From Aricia agestis (Eukaryota > Arthropoda > Insecta > Lepidoptera > Lycaenidae): DNA of 64,000 bases. The notes beneath the pieces are model-generated. The model made no database searches. It was not told where the DNA came from and saw only the letters and a list, made by a program, of their open reading frames with translations. Shown here piece after piece: positions 21,756 through 32,130 of this stretch (the stretch's first letter is position 1; every line of letters begins with the position of its first letter). A program made the translations under genes and the position numbers. The DNA is taken from positions 12,050,501 to 12,114,500 of the forward strand of contig NC_056417.1 of the NCBI RefSeq assembly GCF_905147365.1, given 5' to 3'.

Positions 21756-24157
21756 GTAAGTTGTATATTTACTGTTCTTTACATTTTCTATTGATTATTA
21801 TTTTCGTGATTCTTAAAAGCGAACTTTTCATATTAATTTAAAATGAGTATTTAACTTTGAGTATTTTGTATTAACGTAATGTACGTCTCTAACCCTCTCA
21901 CTCTGATTGATTTAAAAAATACTAGTCTGCAGTATACTTCATCTTATCACCAATTCTACTTGTGTAGGGTCTCCAGTGCATGTTGCAATACTTCCACTAC
22001 TTGTAGTTCAGCTGACCTATTTGCAGCAACCATACGTGTCCTTGCAGCAGCGCAATGTTGTTTTACTGACGAGTTTACATCGGATGTAGTAGGTGAAATA
22101 TTTTATTTTTTATTGAAATATTATGGTTCTTGTCCTAGTCGAAGATATTAATGATAGCATAATATCGCTAATCCATTTTTTTATCTTAGAACAAAATAGA
22201 TAAAATTAAATTATGTAATCTTCTATTTACTGAAGTCAGGGCTGACGCAGGAGCTCCTAAGGAATCAATGTCGCAAATAATGTTAAAAAATTGTAGTGCA
22301 TGCAAATGCATCGATTAAAACGACATTAATATTATGTTTTATTCTAGATAAACCGTTCTTTGACTTCATTATTGTTGGAGCAGGATCTGCTGGTAGTGTT
22401 GTTGCTAACAGACTGAGTGAAATAGGAAAATGGAAAATACTGCTATTAGAAGCTGGAACAGAGCCACCTCCACAAGCATTTGTAATAAACGCAACCTTCA
22501 TTATATTAAAATCCTTTTGACTTTTCATAGTGTATTTTTTTAAAGGTTAATAAAAACAATTAAAAATTACGAATGTGAATATTTCCAGGTACCAGCCCTC
22601 GCCAATACATTGAGGAAAACACAGTATGATTGGAATTATACCACTATTAATAATGGCAGAACAAGTCAAGCTTTAAGAAATGGAGAAGTAGATTGGACGC
22701 GAGGTAGACTATTAGGAGGAAGTAGCGAATTAAACGGTATGTTTTATGTAAAGGGTAACAAGGAAGACTATAAATCTTGGTACGTAAAAGGCAACCCCAG
22801 TTGGAATCCAGACAATGTTTTTCGTTTTGAGAGAAAAGCTGAGTCATTGCAAGATGAAGAATTAAAAAATAATCCTTTTGTCAGTAGAAACTATGGCAAG
22901 AGAGGTCCACAAGTTGTGACTAGATTCAACAGTACTCGGACGGAATTACACGAACTAATACTTGAATCGTGGAGTTCTTTAGACATCAAAAAAGTGATAG
23001 ACATAAATAGTGTAGAATATACAAGCCCCGGTATATGCAGTGTTGCAGTGTCTACCGCAGCAAGTGGCATAAGATTTGGTACGTACAGGTCCTACATATT
23101 ACCAGCACGAGGAAGAAGTAACTTAAAAATTGTAACCGAAGCATTAGTAACTAAAGTGTTAATAAATGACAACAAAACAGCTTATGGTGTGGAAGCTAAT
23201 GTAAAAGGCCAGATCAAGGAATTTTACGCAAAAAACGAAGTAATTTTATGTGCCGGTGCCATTAATTCGCCACAGCTTTTAATGCTGTCAGGAGTAGGAC
23301 CTCGTCAGCATTTAGAGTCTAAAAACATTAAGGTGAAAGTTAATTCCCCGAGTGTTGGAAAATTTTTGCAAGACCATCTGAGAATAATAGTGCCCATATA
23401 TGGAGATAAATCGAAATTTGACAGTAGAGACGAAAAGAACTGTGCTATAGAAGAATACTGTTGCAACAGAACCGGTTACTTAGCACAAGTGGGACTTGAC
23501 AGCCTGTACTCGTTCTATTCCTATCATCAGTATTTAAAATACCCAGAGTTACAGAATCATGTGCTCATAACTTTCGAGAATGCTACAACGTTTGCAAGGA
23601 ATGCGGGATATAAAGAAGAAGTCATCAACTCACTTTTCCAATATTTTCCCGACAAAACTCTTTATTTGTTCTTTGTTGTTCTGCTACATCCGTATTCTAC
23701 CGGCTCCATTTCGCTGAACACCTCCAGTCCATACGACAAGCCTATCATAAACGCTAATTATTTCGGAGATCGCCGTGATCTTGTCCTAACTGCCAGAGGA
23801 ATTAACATCTTGACAGAAATCGTGAACACCAAATTCTTCAGATCCATTAACGCTTACATTCCAAGAATAAAATGGCCCGAATGCAACAGATATCGTTTCA
23901 ATACGACTAGATATTGGATGTGTTTCGCAAAAAATACGGTTACAACTTTGTACCATCCCTCGAGCACTTGTAGAATGGGACCGAACCCTTTGGATTCGGT
24001 CGTTGATAATTTCCTTAGAGTTCACGGAGTAAGAAATCTTCGTGTCGTAGATGCAAGTATTATGCCAAGTTTGACGAGTGGTAACATCAACGGTCCGACT
24101 ATAATGATAGGTGAGATGGGTGCTAGCATGATAAAGAAGGATTACAATAAAGAATAG
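21754..24157 (+). CDS. GMC oxidoreductase gene 2 (glucose-dehydrogenase-like, catalytic residues intact)
   Basis: Four-exon model: AT at 21754-21755, then 21968-22092, 22348-22481 and 22589-24157 (TAG). Joined, this gives 609 residues, a normal insect GMC length. The start codon would be split AT|G (donor gtaagt, acceptor tgtgtag), followed by VSSACCNTSTTCSSADLF. Seen: Cys-rich N-terminus with a short hydrophobic run (residues ~17-30), GAGSAG (53-58) for FAD, RGRLLGGSS (125-133), GAINSPQLLMLSGVGP, LQDHL, catalytic His543 in LYHPSSTCRMG and Asn588 in GNINGPT. These support an active FAD-dependent oxidoreductase, probably entering the secretory pathway. Intron phases match gene 1. Family assignment is firm; the split start is an inference; substrate (sugar, ecdysteroid or other alcohol) cannot be assigned. 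Confidence 0.93.
21968..22092 (+). CDS. GMC gene 2, N-terminal Cys-rich exon (exon 2)
   Basis: 125 nt between the acceptor ttgtgtag and the donor gtgaaa. One base completes the start codon; 41 codons follow (VSSACCNTSTTCSSADLF, then ATIRVLAAAQCCFTDEF), and a final G joins AT of exon 3 to make Asp. Length and phases equal exon 2 of gene 1. An alternative acceptor 9 bp downstream (ctccag at 21976) keeps the frame but would not build ATG. Confidence 0.85.
22348..22481 (+). CDS. GMC gene 2, FAD-binding exon (exon 3)
   Basis: 134 nt after tttattctag, ending CAAGCATTT before donor gtaata, phase 0. It encodes KPFFDFIIVGAGSAGS, VVANRLSEI and LLLEAG: a canonical GMC dinucleotide-binding unit. The preceding intron is 255 bp, against 1441 bp in gene 1. 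Confidence 0.92.
22589..24157 (+). CDS. GMC gene 2, main catalytic exon (exon 4)
   Basis: 1569 nt after atatttccag, starting VPALANTLRKTQYDWNY and ending TAG. It contains RGRLLGGSS, the second GMC signature and the catalytic loop: His543 is CAT at 23954-23956 and Asn588 is AAC at 24089-24091. It aligns with exon 4 of gene 1 with almost no gaps; both key positions have the same residue numbers in the two proteins. Confidence 0.94.
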   Translation, partial: VPALANTLRKTQYDWNYTTINNGRTSQALRNGEVDWTRGRLLGGSSELNGMFYVKGNKEDYKSWYVKGNPSWNPDNVFRFERKAESLQDEELKNNPFVSRNYGKRGPQVVTRFNSTRTELHELILESWSSLDIKKVIDINSVEYTSPGICSVAVSTAASGIRFGTYRSYILPARGRSNLKIVTEALVTKVLINDNKTAYGVEANVKGQIKEFYAKNEVILCAGAINSPQLLMLSGVGPRQHLESKNIKVKVNSPSVGKFLQDHLRIIVPIYGDKSKFDSRDEKNCAIEEYCCNRTGYLAQVGLDSLYSFYSYHQYLKYPELQNHVLITFENATTFARNAGYKEEVINSLFQYFPDKTLYLFFVVLLHPYSTGSISLNTSSPYDKPIINANYFGDRRDLVLTARGINILTEIVNTKFFRSINAYIPRIKWPECNRYRFNTTRYWMCFAKNTVTTLYHPSSTCRMGPNPLDSVVDNFLRVHGVRNLRVVDASIMPSLTSGNINGPTIMIGEMGASMIKKDYNKE

Positions 24158-24244
24158 TAGAAAATTCTACTAACCAACCCAGGAGTGAAACCAAATAGAT
24201 AATGTTTTAGAAATATTTTGAAATTAATCATTAATATTACGAAG

Positions 24245-24250
24245 AATAAA
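24245..24250 (+). terminator. Likely poly(A) signal of GMC gene 2
   Basis: AATAAA 88 bp after the stop codon, within gaagaataaacagtg. Normal insect spacing. Confidence 0.6.
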
Positions 24251-24889
24251 CAGTGAATAGTTTTTGTGTTAATATAATTCAGAAAATCCCCTTGTCCTCA
24301 TTTCTGTTATTATCTATAAGAAGTTAAAATGGCATTAATGATACATAAGATATTTAAGTATTAATTAGCAATTAATGACACACTAAACTAAATTGGAGTA
24401 CCAGACACGGGTAAGATAAGTCACACACACACACAAGTTTGTTAAATATTATTTATTTTTAAAACTCTTAAAAAACAACTTGATAAACAAGGATCTATAG
24501 AAGTTGGGCCGAATAATTTTTGAAACTTAACTAACTTACTTGCCAAGAAAAAGATACTATTATAATGCTGATATCAGATTCTAGTATTAGTAGTAATTTT
24601 TAAGCGTATTTCATTTGAAGAAAATATCTTTCCATCTCGTTTAGTATTTTAATTCATCAAGCCCCATACGGTCACCGGTGACCGAGACACAATAGAAGTT
24701 GTGTCTCGTTTTTCCACGATCGACGGGTTAATAGTATTTTAGTAAGTAGTAAACGTAGTGTTTTTGTATTTTATTTTTATTTTATGCGAAAAACTTACAG
24801 CTTGCCAAAAATACAGTAAGAATACAACAGTAGAGAACATGAAACCAAGTTTTCACAAGTAGATAATATAGAAGTAGTATCGGCACCCA
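24251..24889. other. Downstream of GMC gene 2, no gene seen
   Basis: AT-rich with a short (CA)n at 24420-24436. 24670-24720 (caccggtgaccgagacacaa) is weakly repeated at 44175-44245. Confidence 0.45.
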
Positions 24890-25480
24890 ATATCAAGTTC
24901 GCTGTGAAAGTAGCAGCGCTGAAAAAGCAACTTTTTTCACTTTTGCATGGAAAAATTCATGACGCTCGGGCGCTTACAAATCACAAAAAAATTGCTCTTT
25001 CAGTGCTGCGAAACGGTCACACACTGTCACAGTCACAGTTAACTGAATAATAATAGCTCCCATACCGGTTTCGGTGACGGTGGCCCGTTTCATTGAAACC
25101 AGGCCAGCTACGCAGGAGTAATTTTATAGTGCCCAATTGTGTGCGCAGTACACAAGAGCACTCTCTATTCCTTTACTCTCATAACCCAGTGGGACGGACG
25201 ACCGACACGACCGGCGAGAGATCAGGCGCAGGACCGACTTTTTACATGCCCATCCGACGCATGGATCATCTTACTTGTCAGACAATCAGGTGATCTTTGT
25301 CCTAACCAAACTTGGAAACAACATGTTCCAACGCGGGAATCGAACCCACGACCTCCGAGTCAAGAGCCACGCTCTATACCACTAGACCACGGAGGCGTTC
25401 AACAGTTAACTGTATATAAGGGACTAGCGACACATATAAAATGCAAAAGTATTAATATCACATAGTTTTGTTACACCTTG
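24890..25480. mobile_element. Decayed M2 MITE split by a SINE-B insertion
   Basis: ctgtgaaagtagcagcgctg (24901) starts a degenerate M2 fold-back; its far end (gttttgttacaccttgta) is at ~25465-25483. Between them lies SINE-B (25046-25401). Confidence 0.7.
25046..25401 (-). mobile_element. SINE-B with 11-bp target duplication
   Basis: Complement of SINE-B, ending in the head ...ccacggaggc. ACAGTTAACTG is at 25035-25045 and 25402-25412. Full length. Confidence 0.92.
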
Positions 25481-25611
25481 TAGAAGTATACAATATCATG
25501 TAGGTATAATCTGCGTTCTTAATCTCTAAGCACACGAATTAAACGTTTTCAAATCGTTAAAGTAATATCACATCTGGAGACCTACTACGATTTGAGACTC
25601 AAATCGTAGTA

Positions 25612-25725
25612 GGTTTTGAGACTCAAATAATCGAACGAGAAAGCCGCGTCCTGCTCTAACAACGTAATTTCACGTTTGTTAGAGTAGGACGCGACATTCT
25701 CGTTCGATTGTTTGAGTCTCAAAAC
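25612..25725. mobile_element. Palindromic MITE
   Basis: gttttgagactcaaataatc...ctctaacaa pairs with ttgttagagtaggac...gagtctcaaaac. A second small hairpin (tacgatttgagactcaaatcgta, split) sits at 25585-25608. Confidence 0.85.
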
Positions 25726-26424
25726 GATTTCGTTGTACGGCCCCTGAGTCGGCAATCCCAACGTATACATTCGATTTACCGACGTCGTATTTCAGCACAA
25801 TGGCTTCCCAGTTCCCTCGCAGTCATAAATTAAAGGACTAATCCTGGCGAGTCACCCGATGAATCAAAAGCAGCTTTGTCACCAAACAAGGATGTTTAAA
25901 CGTCACTCGCTACTGACATATTCTATTTTTAAACGACAGATTTAAGGAACATTTACACCCTTGATGTTTTCGCACGTTGACAACTTTTTTATGGTGAGAC
26001 CTTTTTTAATATGACATTTGGAATATTGCTATACTGTGGCCTGTGGGTGAGACCGCACTAGGTATTATAACCATACCACATCTGTCTACTCTGACCATAC
26101 TCTGGCAGATTACGATAGGACCACTATCGTAACCACTATCCGCAATTCTGCCTTAAGCCATTGGAGCACCATGGAGTTTTAGTGATAGTACATTTGGTAG
26201 ACAAAATTATTTACCCAATGAAATTTTTACTTAATTTAATATAAATAGTAAGTGCGTTTACTATTACAACAATCCCCAATACACGGAATCTTCGTTCGTC
26301 GATAAGTAATAAGTTGAGGGCTTAGGAGATAAAAGGATCAGTTATAGAGACGTTCCTTAGCTAAGCCTGTAAAGTCTCCTTTCAGAACAAGATATCATAA
26401 CATAAATTATATACAGTAGTTTAT
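25726..26424. other. No gene seen
   Basis: Unrecognised, moderately AT-rich sequence upstream of the LINE. Confidence 0.45.
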
Positions 26425-27858
26425 AATTGCTATGCTTTTTAATTTGTGTGTGAGTCATCAATATCTGCCGCAGACGTTGATGTCTACAGTTGTTGTGCCT
26501 ATTATAAAAAATAAGACGGGGGATGCCTCCGACCTGTCCAATTACAGGCCGATATCACTGGCTACTGTGACTGCCAAGGTACTGGACAGTCTGCTTGACA
26601 AAAGGCTGGAACTGCATACAGATATAAACGATTCTCAATTTGGGTTCCAGCCGGGCCTGTCCACTGAAAGTGCCATTTATTGTCTTAAGCAGACTGTGCA
26701 GTACTACACATCCAGGAAAACGCCGGTATACGCTTGCTTCCTGGACCTGTCGAAAGCATTCGATTTAATGTCATACGACAAATTGTGGCAAAAACTTGGC
26801 GACGAAACCAATCTGCCCAAGGAACTGATTGGACTCTTTCAGTACTGGTACGGTCATCAGAAAAATAGTGTAAAATGGGCTGGAGTGTTTTCTGATGTGT
26901 ACGGGTTGGAGTGTGGGACGAGACAGGGGGGGATAAGCTCGCCCCGCCTCTTTAACCTGTACATGAATCGGCTGATAGGTGAGCTCAACAGCACCTACAT
27001 AGGATGTCACTTTGACGGCGTCTGTATCAATAATATAAGTTATGCGGACGATATGGTGCTGTTGAGCCCATCGATCAGTGCGTTACGCAGGCTTCTCCGT
27101 GTCTGTGAAGAGTATGCGGTGGAACATGGGCTCAGGTATAACGCTAATAAAAGCGAATTTATGGTTTTTAATGCAGGCGCTGACAGGAGTCGCAGAAGTG
27201 TACCTCCTGTGACTCTTGGCGGTGTGCAGCTGAGAATAGTCGACCGAGTTAAATATCTGGGTCACTGGGTCACCGCCTCTCTATCAGATACGGAGGACAT
27301 AGAGAGGGAGCGTAGAGCGCTATGTGTGCGCGGTAATATGCTGGCACGTAGGTTCGCACGATGTAGCAGGGACACAAAAATAACGCTCTTTAAAGCGTGT
27401 TGTCAGTCGTTCTACACGTGTAGCCTATGGGTCAGATTTACGCAGCGCTCATATAGTACGCTCAAAGTCCAGTACAACAACATATTCAGGATGCTGTTTG
27501 GTCTGTCGCGTTATTGTAGCGCTTCATCTATGTTCGCTGAGGCACATACAAACTATTTTCAGACAATTATTAGAAAGAGATGTGCCTCGCTCTGGTCGCG
27601 TGTGCAAAACAGTCCAAACAGACTCCTGAATGTGTTGGGTAGCAGGTGGGATTCCATGTTGTTGAAGCATTGGGTGCAGCTCCATGCTCCAATAGCCCGG
27701 TTCCCATATATTTAATTTTTAACAATATTATGTAATGTAATTCCAATTTCTTTTATATTTTACTAACACTAGAATAAGGACATATTGTTGTAACTAACAC
27801 TATGGATGAAAATCTGAAATAAATGAATTGAATTGAATTGAATTGAATTGAATTGAAT
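26425..27858 (+). mobile_element. LINE, 5'-truncated, with (GAATT)n tail
   Basis: A non-LTR element keeping the RT and C-terminal region, a short 3' UTR, AATAAA (27818-27823) and a tail of about seven GAATT repeats (27825-27857). An in-frame TAG lies just upstream of the first ATG and no endonuclease is present, so it is truncated at the 5' end, as is usual for target-primed insertion. A clear target-site duplication was not found. Clade not certain (CR1/Rex1-like wording). Confidence 0.88.
26432..27715 (+). CDS. Reverse transcriptase (partial LINE ORF2), open frame
   Basis: 427 codons without a break. RT blocks in order: STVVVPIIKNK, NYRPISLATVTAKVLDSLL, QFGFQPGLSTESAI, ACFLDLSKAFD, GTRQGGISSPRLFNLYMN and the catalytic ISYADDMVLL; a C-terminal region with YLGHWV and RAL follows. 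The ATG at 26432 is internal to the original protein; the endonuclease and RT block 0 are missing. It cannot drive its own insertion, but the open frame suggests a fairly young copy. Confidence 0.88.
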   Translation: MLFNLCVSHQYLPQTLMSTVVVPIIKNKTGDASDLSNYRPISLATVTAKVLDSLLDKRLELHTDINDSQFGFQPGLSTESAIYCLKQTVQYYTSRKTPVYACFLDLSKAFDLMSYDKLWQKLGDETNLPKELIGLFQYWYGHQKNSVKWAGVFSDVYGLECGTRQGGISSPRLFNLYMNRLIGELNSTYIGCHFDGVCINNISYADDMVLLSPSISALRRLLRVCEEYAVEHGLRYNANKSEFMVFNAGADRSRRSVPPVTLGGVQLRIVDRVKYLGHWVTASLSDTEDIERERRALCVRGNMLARRFARCSRDTKITLFKACCQSFYTCSLWVRFTQRSYSTLKVQYNNIFRMLFGLSRYCSASSMFAEAHTNYFQTIIRKRCASLWSRVQNSPNRLLNVLGSRWDSMLLKHWVQLHAPIARFPYI

Positions 27859-28027
27859 ATAATATCTATACTTCCATACTTACTTAATAGAATAACTTTT
27901 CATTAAGTTTAAGGAAGTAGTATGTATTAAATATTATAGGAATAAAATACTTTTTATCCGGAAAAACGTACGGTTCCCGCGCGATATACTAATTTTGGCG
28001 CAACGGAGTTACGGGCATCATCTAGTA

Positions 28028-28356
28028 CAGTGGTTCTTAACCGGTGGTCCGCGGATTACTGGTGGTCCCTGGAGACATTCCAAGTGGTCCGCGATGCCGT
28101 CCTAATAATATGTACGAGAATTCAGAAGTTACTAAAGAGTATGCAGTCACAAAAATCACATTAAATTAAAATCTGTAACTTTTAGATTTTTGTCATATAA
28201 AAAATAAATGAGTAGTGCTAATTAATAATATAAATTTGTAATTGCTTTCTTTATCAAATACCTAACTCTTTATTTAGGTAAACCAACTGGGTGGTCCCCA
28301 GCAAGACAAACATTTGGTAAAATGGTCCTTCACGACTAAAAGGTTAAGAACCACTG
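28028..28356. mobile_element. hAT-type MITE
   Basis: Perfect 15-bp terminal inverted repeats CAGTGGTTCTTAACC / GGTTAAGAACCACTG, with internal 'gtggtcc' repeats. Flanks ATCTAGTA (left) and ATCTATAT (right) agree at five of eight positions. Immediately left is a Helitron-like end (27953-28027, acgggcatcatctagt). Confidence 0.85.
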
Positions 28357-28655
28357 ATCTATATTATTATAAGCCAGGATACCCACAGGTAGCTCGACAT
28401 ACGCAATATGTGGCAAGCTGTATGCATCAACCACATACCTAGTATTATGTATACAGGCGTACAGTACTGCCAAATTAATAATGCGCATGGAGAAACACGA
28501 AAACGCTCGAATCTACGAAACTTGTTTTTTGCACCTTGTTCAAAGGAAATGGAATGAAATATCATATACCTAGCCGGTGGCTGTCCGCTGTCGCTAACTC
28601 ACCGGGAAGCCATCGCGGTGTTACCATGGTAACGTCCAAGCAAAGTCAGGCGCCT

Positions 28656-28720
28656 CTACGTCGCTGCAAAGTGCTGTTTTTCTTAAAGTTAAGTTTAAAA
28701 CAGCGCTTGCAGCGACGTCT
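28656..28720. repeat. Small inverted repeat
   Basis: acgtcgctgcaaagtgctgt pairs with acagcgcttgcagcgacgt around a 25-bp loop. Confidence 0.7.
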
Positions 28721-28852
28721 TCCGACGCTCGGGAAATACGACCGTTGCCGAAAAATTACTAAAATTTCTATGTGCATTATCACTTTGGGAGCACTGTAGT
28801 TATTATATCCTGCTGCCTGCCTAACTGGCTTCGACCTTTCTTGTAAATCTTA

Positions 28853-29036
28853 TCTTATATCTTTAAATGAGCAATTCTTGTATATATATAATTGTAATCT
28901 CGGAATCGGCTCCAACGATTTTCATGAAATTTAGTATATAGGGGGTTTCGGGGGCGATAAATCGATCTAGCTAGGAATCATTTTTAGAAAATGTAATTTT
29001 CATCGAATACCGAGCAAAGCTCGGTCAAACAGCTAG
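28853..29036 (+). mobile_element. Helitron-like element Hel-D, complete short copy
   Basis: Starts tcttatatctttaaatgagc and ends with hairpin accgagcaaagctcggt, 8 bases, then CTAG before T. TC...CTAG plus terminal hairpin fits a non-autonomous Helitron. A longer relative is at 34430-34750. Confidence 0.78.
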
Positions 29037-29059
29037 TATACTTTAAACGAGCAATTATT

Positions 29060-29230
29060 GAGAAATCGACCTGGCGGATTTTTAAAATATTGTATATTTA
29101 TCGAGTTATTGAGAAAAAACTAATTTGGCAATGAATCCGCGTCGCCCTTTTTCACCTGGCATATGAAAGACGGGCGTGAGTGTGAAGAGAGAAGGAAGGA
29201 GGATTTTTTGGGTTAGTCGCCCTCTTAAGC
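29060..29230 (+). mobile_element. Fragment of TTAA MITE (as at 37091)
   Basis: gagaaatcgacctggcggat...gggttagtcgccctcttaag matches the right end of 37091-37522; the left part is missing. Confidence 0.75.
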
Positions 29231-29444
29231 TATCGAACATTTGACTTTATTTACTACACAAGAATATATTACATAAGCAAGCAGATAGGCAGAACAACAT
29301 CCCAATTTACTATTCCAAATTTAAATTACACATTTCATCAATTTAATTTCACCTCGCTCTCAAATCAAACACTTTCTACTATGATCAAAGTAGGAATTAA
29401 ATCTACTAAATATCTACTTCCCCACAAAATATGTACTATGTATT

Positions 29445-29583
29445 AGAGAAGTTGATTCCTAAGCAGATGGCGGACCTATGTAATTTGGACGCGTTGTGTC
29501 AAACCCAGCTTGTCAGCTGGATTTGACACAACGCAATTTTTAAATTACATAGGTCCGCCATCTGCTTAGGAATCAACTTCTCT
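29445..29583. mobile_element. Palindromic MITE M3
   Basis: agagaagttgattcctaagc...tgtaattt mirrors aaattacataggtccgccat...cttctct; arms ~45 bp, with an inner hairpin gtgtcaaa..tttgacac. Partial copies: 9764, 39674, 41345 and 62127. Confidence 0.9.
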
Positions 29584-30150
29584 ATCACGATTAACATTGT
29601 ATTGGCATGATTGACAATAGACGTTGGTCTTTCAACTGCCTAGGAAACAATTTCCTCGATGGCACATTCGGCAGAGGAGACAGAATTATAGAGTATGCCG
29701 ACTTAGAACTGATGTTGAAATTTTTTAATTTGACTTATTATGACGAAAATCGTCGCTAGGGTTGTTAATTTGTTACCTACGAATTTAAAACTATGACATA
29801 TTCATTGGACGTGTTCCTCTTTGGTCATATTGTTGTTTGTGTTTTATCACATGCGATTAAAATTGTCAGAATCCAAATTTGAAATCTTTATTTTAAATAT
29901 TTAAAAATAAATTATATCAGCCAGCGCGAGGCACATTCCGTTCATAATCATAGTGAAACCCGACGAATTTGACAGATATTGAAACCTGTCCGTTTCTTTG
30001 CAGTCGAACTACTGGTCGTTATGTCTATTGTGCATTCGGTGTTTCAGCAAGACGTAAGTTGTCTTGAAGCTCAATGTGTAAGTAGCTCCACAAATGCGCT
30101 TCACTGCAGCTTTGGCACGACACAACATAAAAGTAAAAAGTTTATTTTTT
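29584..30150. other. No gene seen
   Basis: The 71-codon frame at 29979-30194 runs into a repeat and has no recognisable motif. Confidence 0.45.
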
Positions 30151-30607
30151 TAGGGTTCCGTACCCAAAGGGTGAAAACGGGAACCTATTCATGAGACTTC
30201 AATGTCTGTATGTCCGTCCGTCTGTCCGTTTGTCTGTCTCCAGGCTGTATCTCAAGAACCACTACAGCTAGAGTTCTGAAATTTTCACAGATTGTGTGTA
30301 TCTGTTGCCGCTATAACAACAAATACTAAAAACAAAATAAAATAAATAATTAAGAGGGGCTCCCATACAACAAACTTGATTTTTTTGGCCTTTTTTGCTC
30401 GTAATCAATAATAGTAGCAGGTACTTGAAATACTCACAACATTCTTAATTAAGTATATTTGTACTTTATTAATTAATAAATATAATTTTAATAAAATAAA
30501 TAATTAAGGGGGGCTCCCATACAAAAAACACATTTTTTACCAATTTTTGCCCTATAATGGTACGGAACCAATTCGTGCGCGAGTCCAACTCGCACTTGGC
30601 CGATTTT
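30151..30607 (+). repeat. 'GGGTTCCGTA...CTTGGCCGATTTT' repeat, most complete copy
   Basis: Starts tagggttccgtacccaaagg, has (TGTCCG)n-like steps, a repeated ggggctcccatacaa block and ends gagtccaactcgcacttggc cgatttt. Its two ends are partly complementary (ggttccgta / tacggaacc). Class unknown. Confidence 0.75.
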
Positions 30608-30859
30608 AAATTTCTATGTATATATACTCATCGGCATTTAATAATTTCTTAACTGAAAGCTTTGACATAAACTCATTATCTGCCGAACACTATTAGATTA
30701 AAGTTGAACAATCATTCTTAAAACTTTGTTTTCAGGTAGGTTTTAAATAATGATGATTCTGTTTATAGACTAACTGCCTTCATAAAATGTTTTTTAATAA
30801 AGTATTGAAACATTACATTGACCCAAATTGTCGATATTCACTCAATAACAGTTACTAAC

Positions 30860-31616
30860 TAGAGATGTGCTGACTAGTCGGTAAAGCCGGTCCGGCCACT
30901 TTTGTAGTCGGCGAATAGTCGGCAAAAAGCGCCGACTATCAGGCTTATTACTTTTTAATAATTAGTATTTAAATTACATTATAGAAAAACCTTGATTATT
31001 TATATTTTATAATGTGTTAATATCTCACTTCATAAGTCTTGCACATTTTAAAATTAAATTAAGTGTTTTTGAAATTACTTGCTAGTAAAGAAATTATTGA
31101 TTACTATGATTAAGGTGGATTAATTGTAAATTATTTGTAAATGAAATTGAGATTTTCTCTTCCACAACGTAACACTTTATTTTTCTTTAGACAAAAGGGA
31201 GGAACCATAGAGCACACACAACAAGTAAGTATTGTGCCACAGAACACATAACATAGACAATTTCTTTTTTTTTTTATTATGAACTAAGCTGATAATATGT
31301 TAAATAAAATTATATATACTTAACAGAAACATTTTTTTATTATAAATCAAGATATGCATGTATATGAAATATTTCCTCAAAACCAATAATTGCATCATAA
31401 AAAAAAGTAACGTACGCGAAGTAAACATAACACGATCCGACACCTTCGCAGGCGGCGTGTGTGACTTACCCGCGAATCAGCAGTAAAAAAATTGTTACAG
31501 AAACTTCCGAAACCATGATCGGCTTGGCCGACTAATCGGCCGATTAGTCGGCTTCTTTGCAGCCGACTAATGGGTTAGTCGGCTAGTCGGCCAAAGTCAT
31601 GATTGGCACATCTCTA
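30860..31616. mobile_element. Non-autonomous hAT element with perfect 8-bp duplication
   Basis: Ends TAGAGATGTGC and GCACATCTCTA, flanked by TTACTAAC on both sides (30852-30859, 31617-31624). Subterminal regions are rich in gccgac / gtcggc motifs. The 757 bp contain no transposase frame. Confidence 0.9.
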
Positions 31617-32130
31617 TTACTAACCCAATTAAAGATAATAAATTATTCGTACACAATAACCTCAATACCTCAAGAACTGCAGCATTCGCCCGGAAAATAC
31701 TCCAAAAAGTTTACAATCCGGAGCTCAAAGATATACCATTTAAGCAGCTTTCCCGTCTAAGCTTTGGACCGGCGAAAAGCGCCAAAAGCGCAGACCGTTT
31801 CCATTTTCTTTGACAGTGTAAACGTGTTAACAAAGGGGTACACCGATAACTCTGTTTGTGAGCTTTTGGGGACATTCGGTGAAAAAACACGGCACTTTAT
31901 AACCGAGGAGCGCCAAAGAGATGTTTTTATAGGTTTTATTTGACTTGCTATTGGCAAACAGAATGGACGAACGGACGTGTTTTTGAGAGGTTATGTTGAC
32001 GGTTAAAATGTAGAGGTAGTTTTAAACGAATAATCGAACTTGTTGACATATATTTTGTCCACGCCCATAATTGACTGTGCACACTGTAGAATATAGATAG
32101 ATTATCATGGTGGCAAATAATATAAATCAA

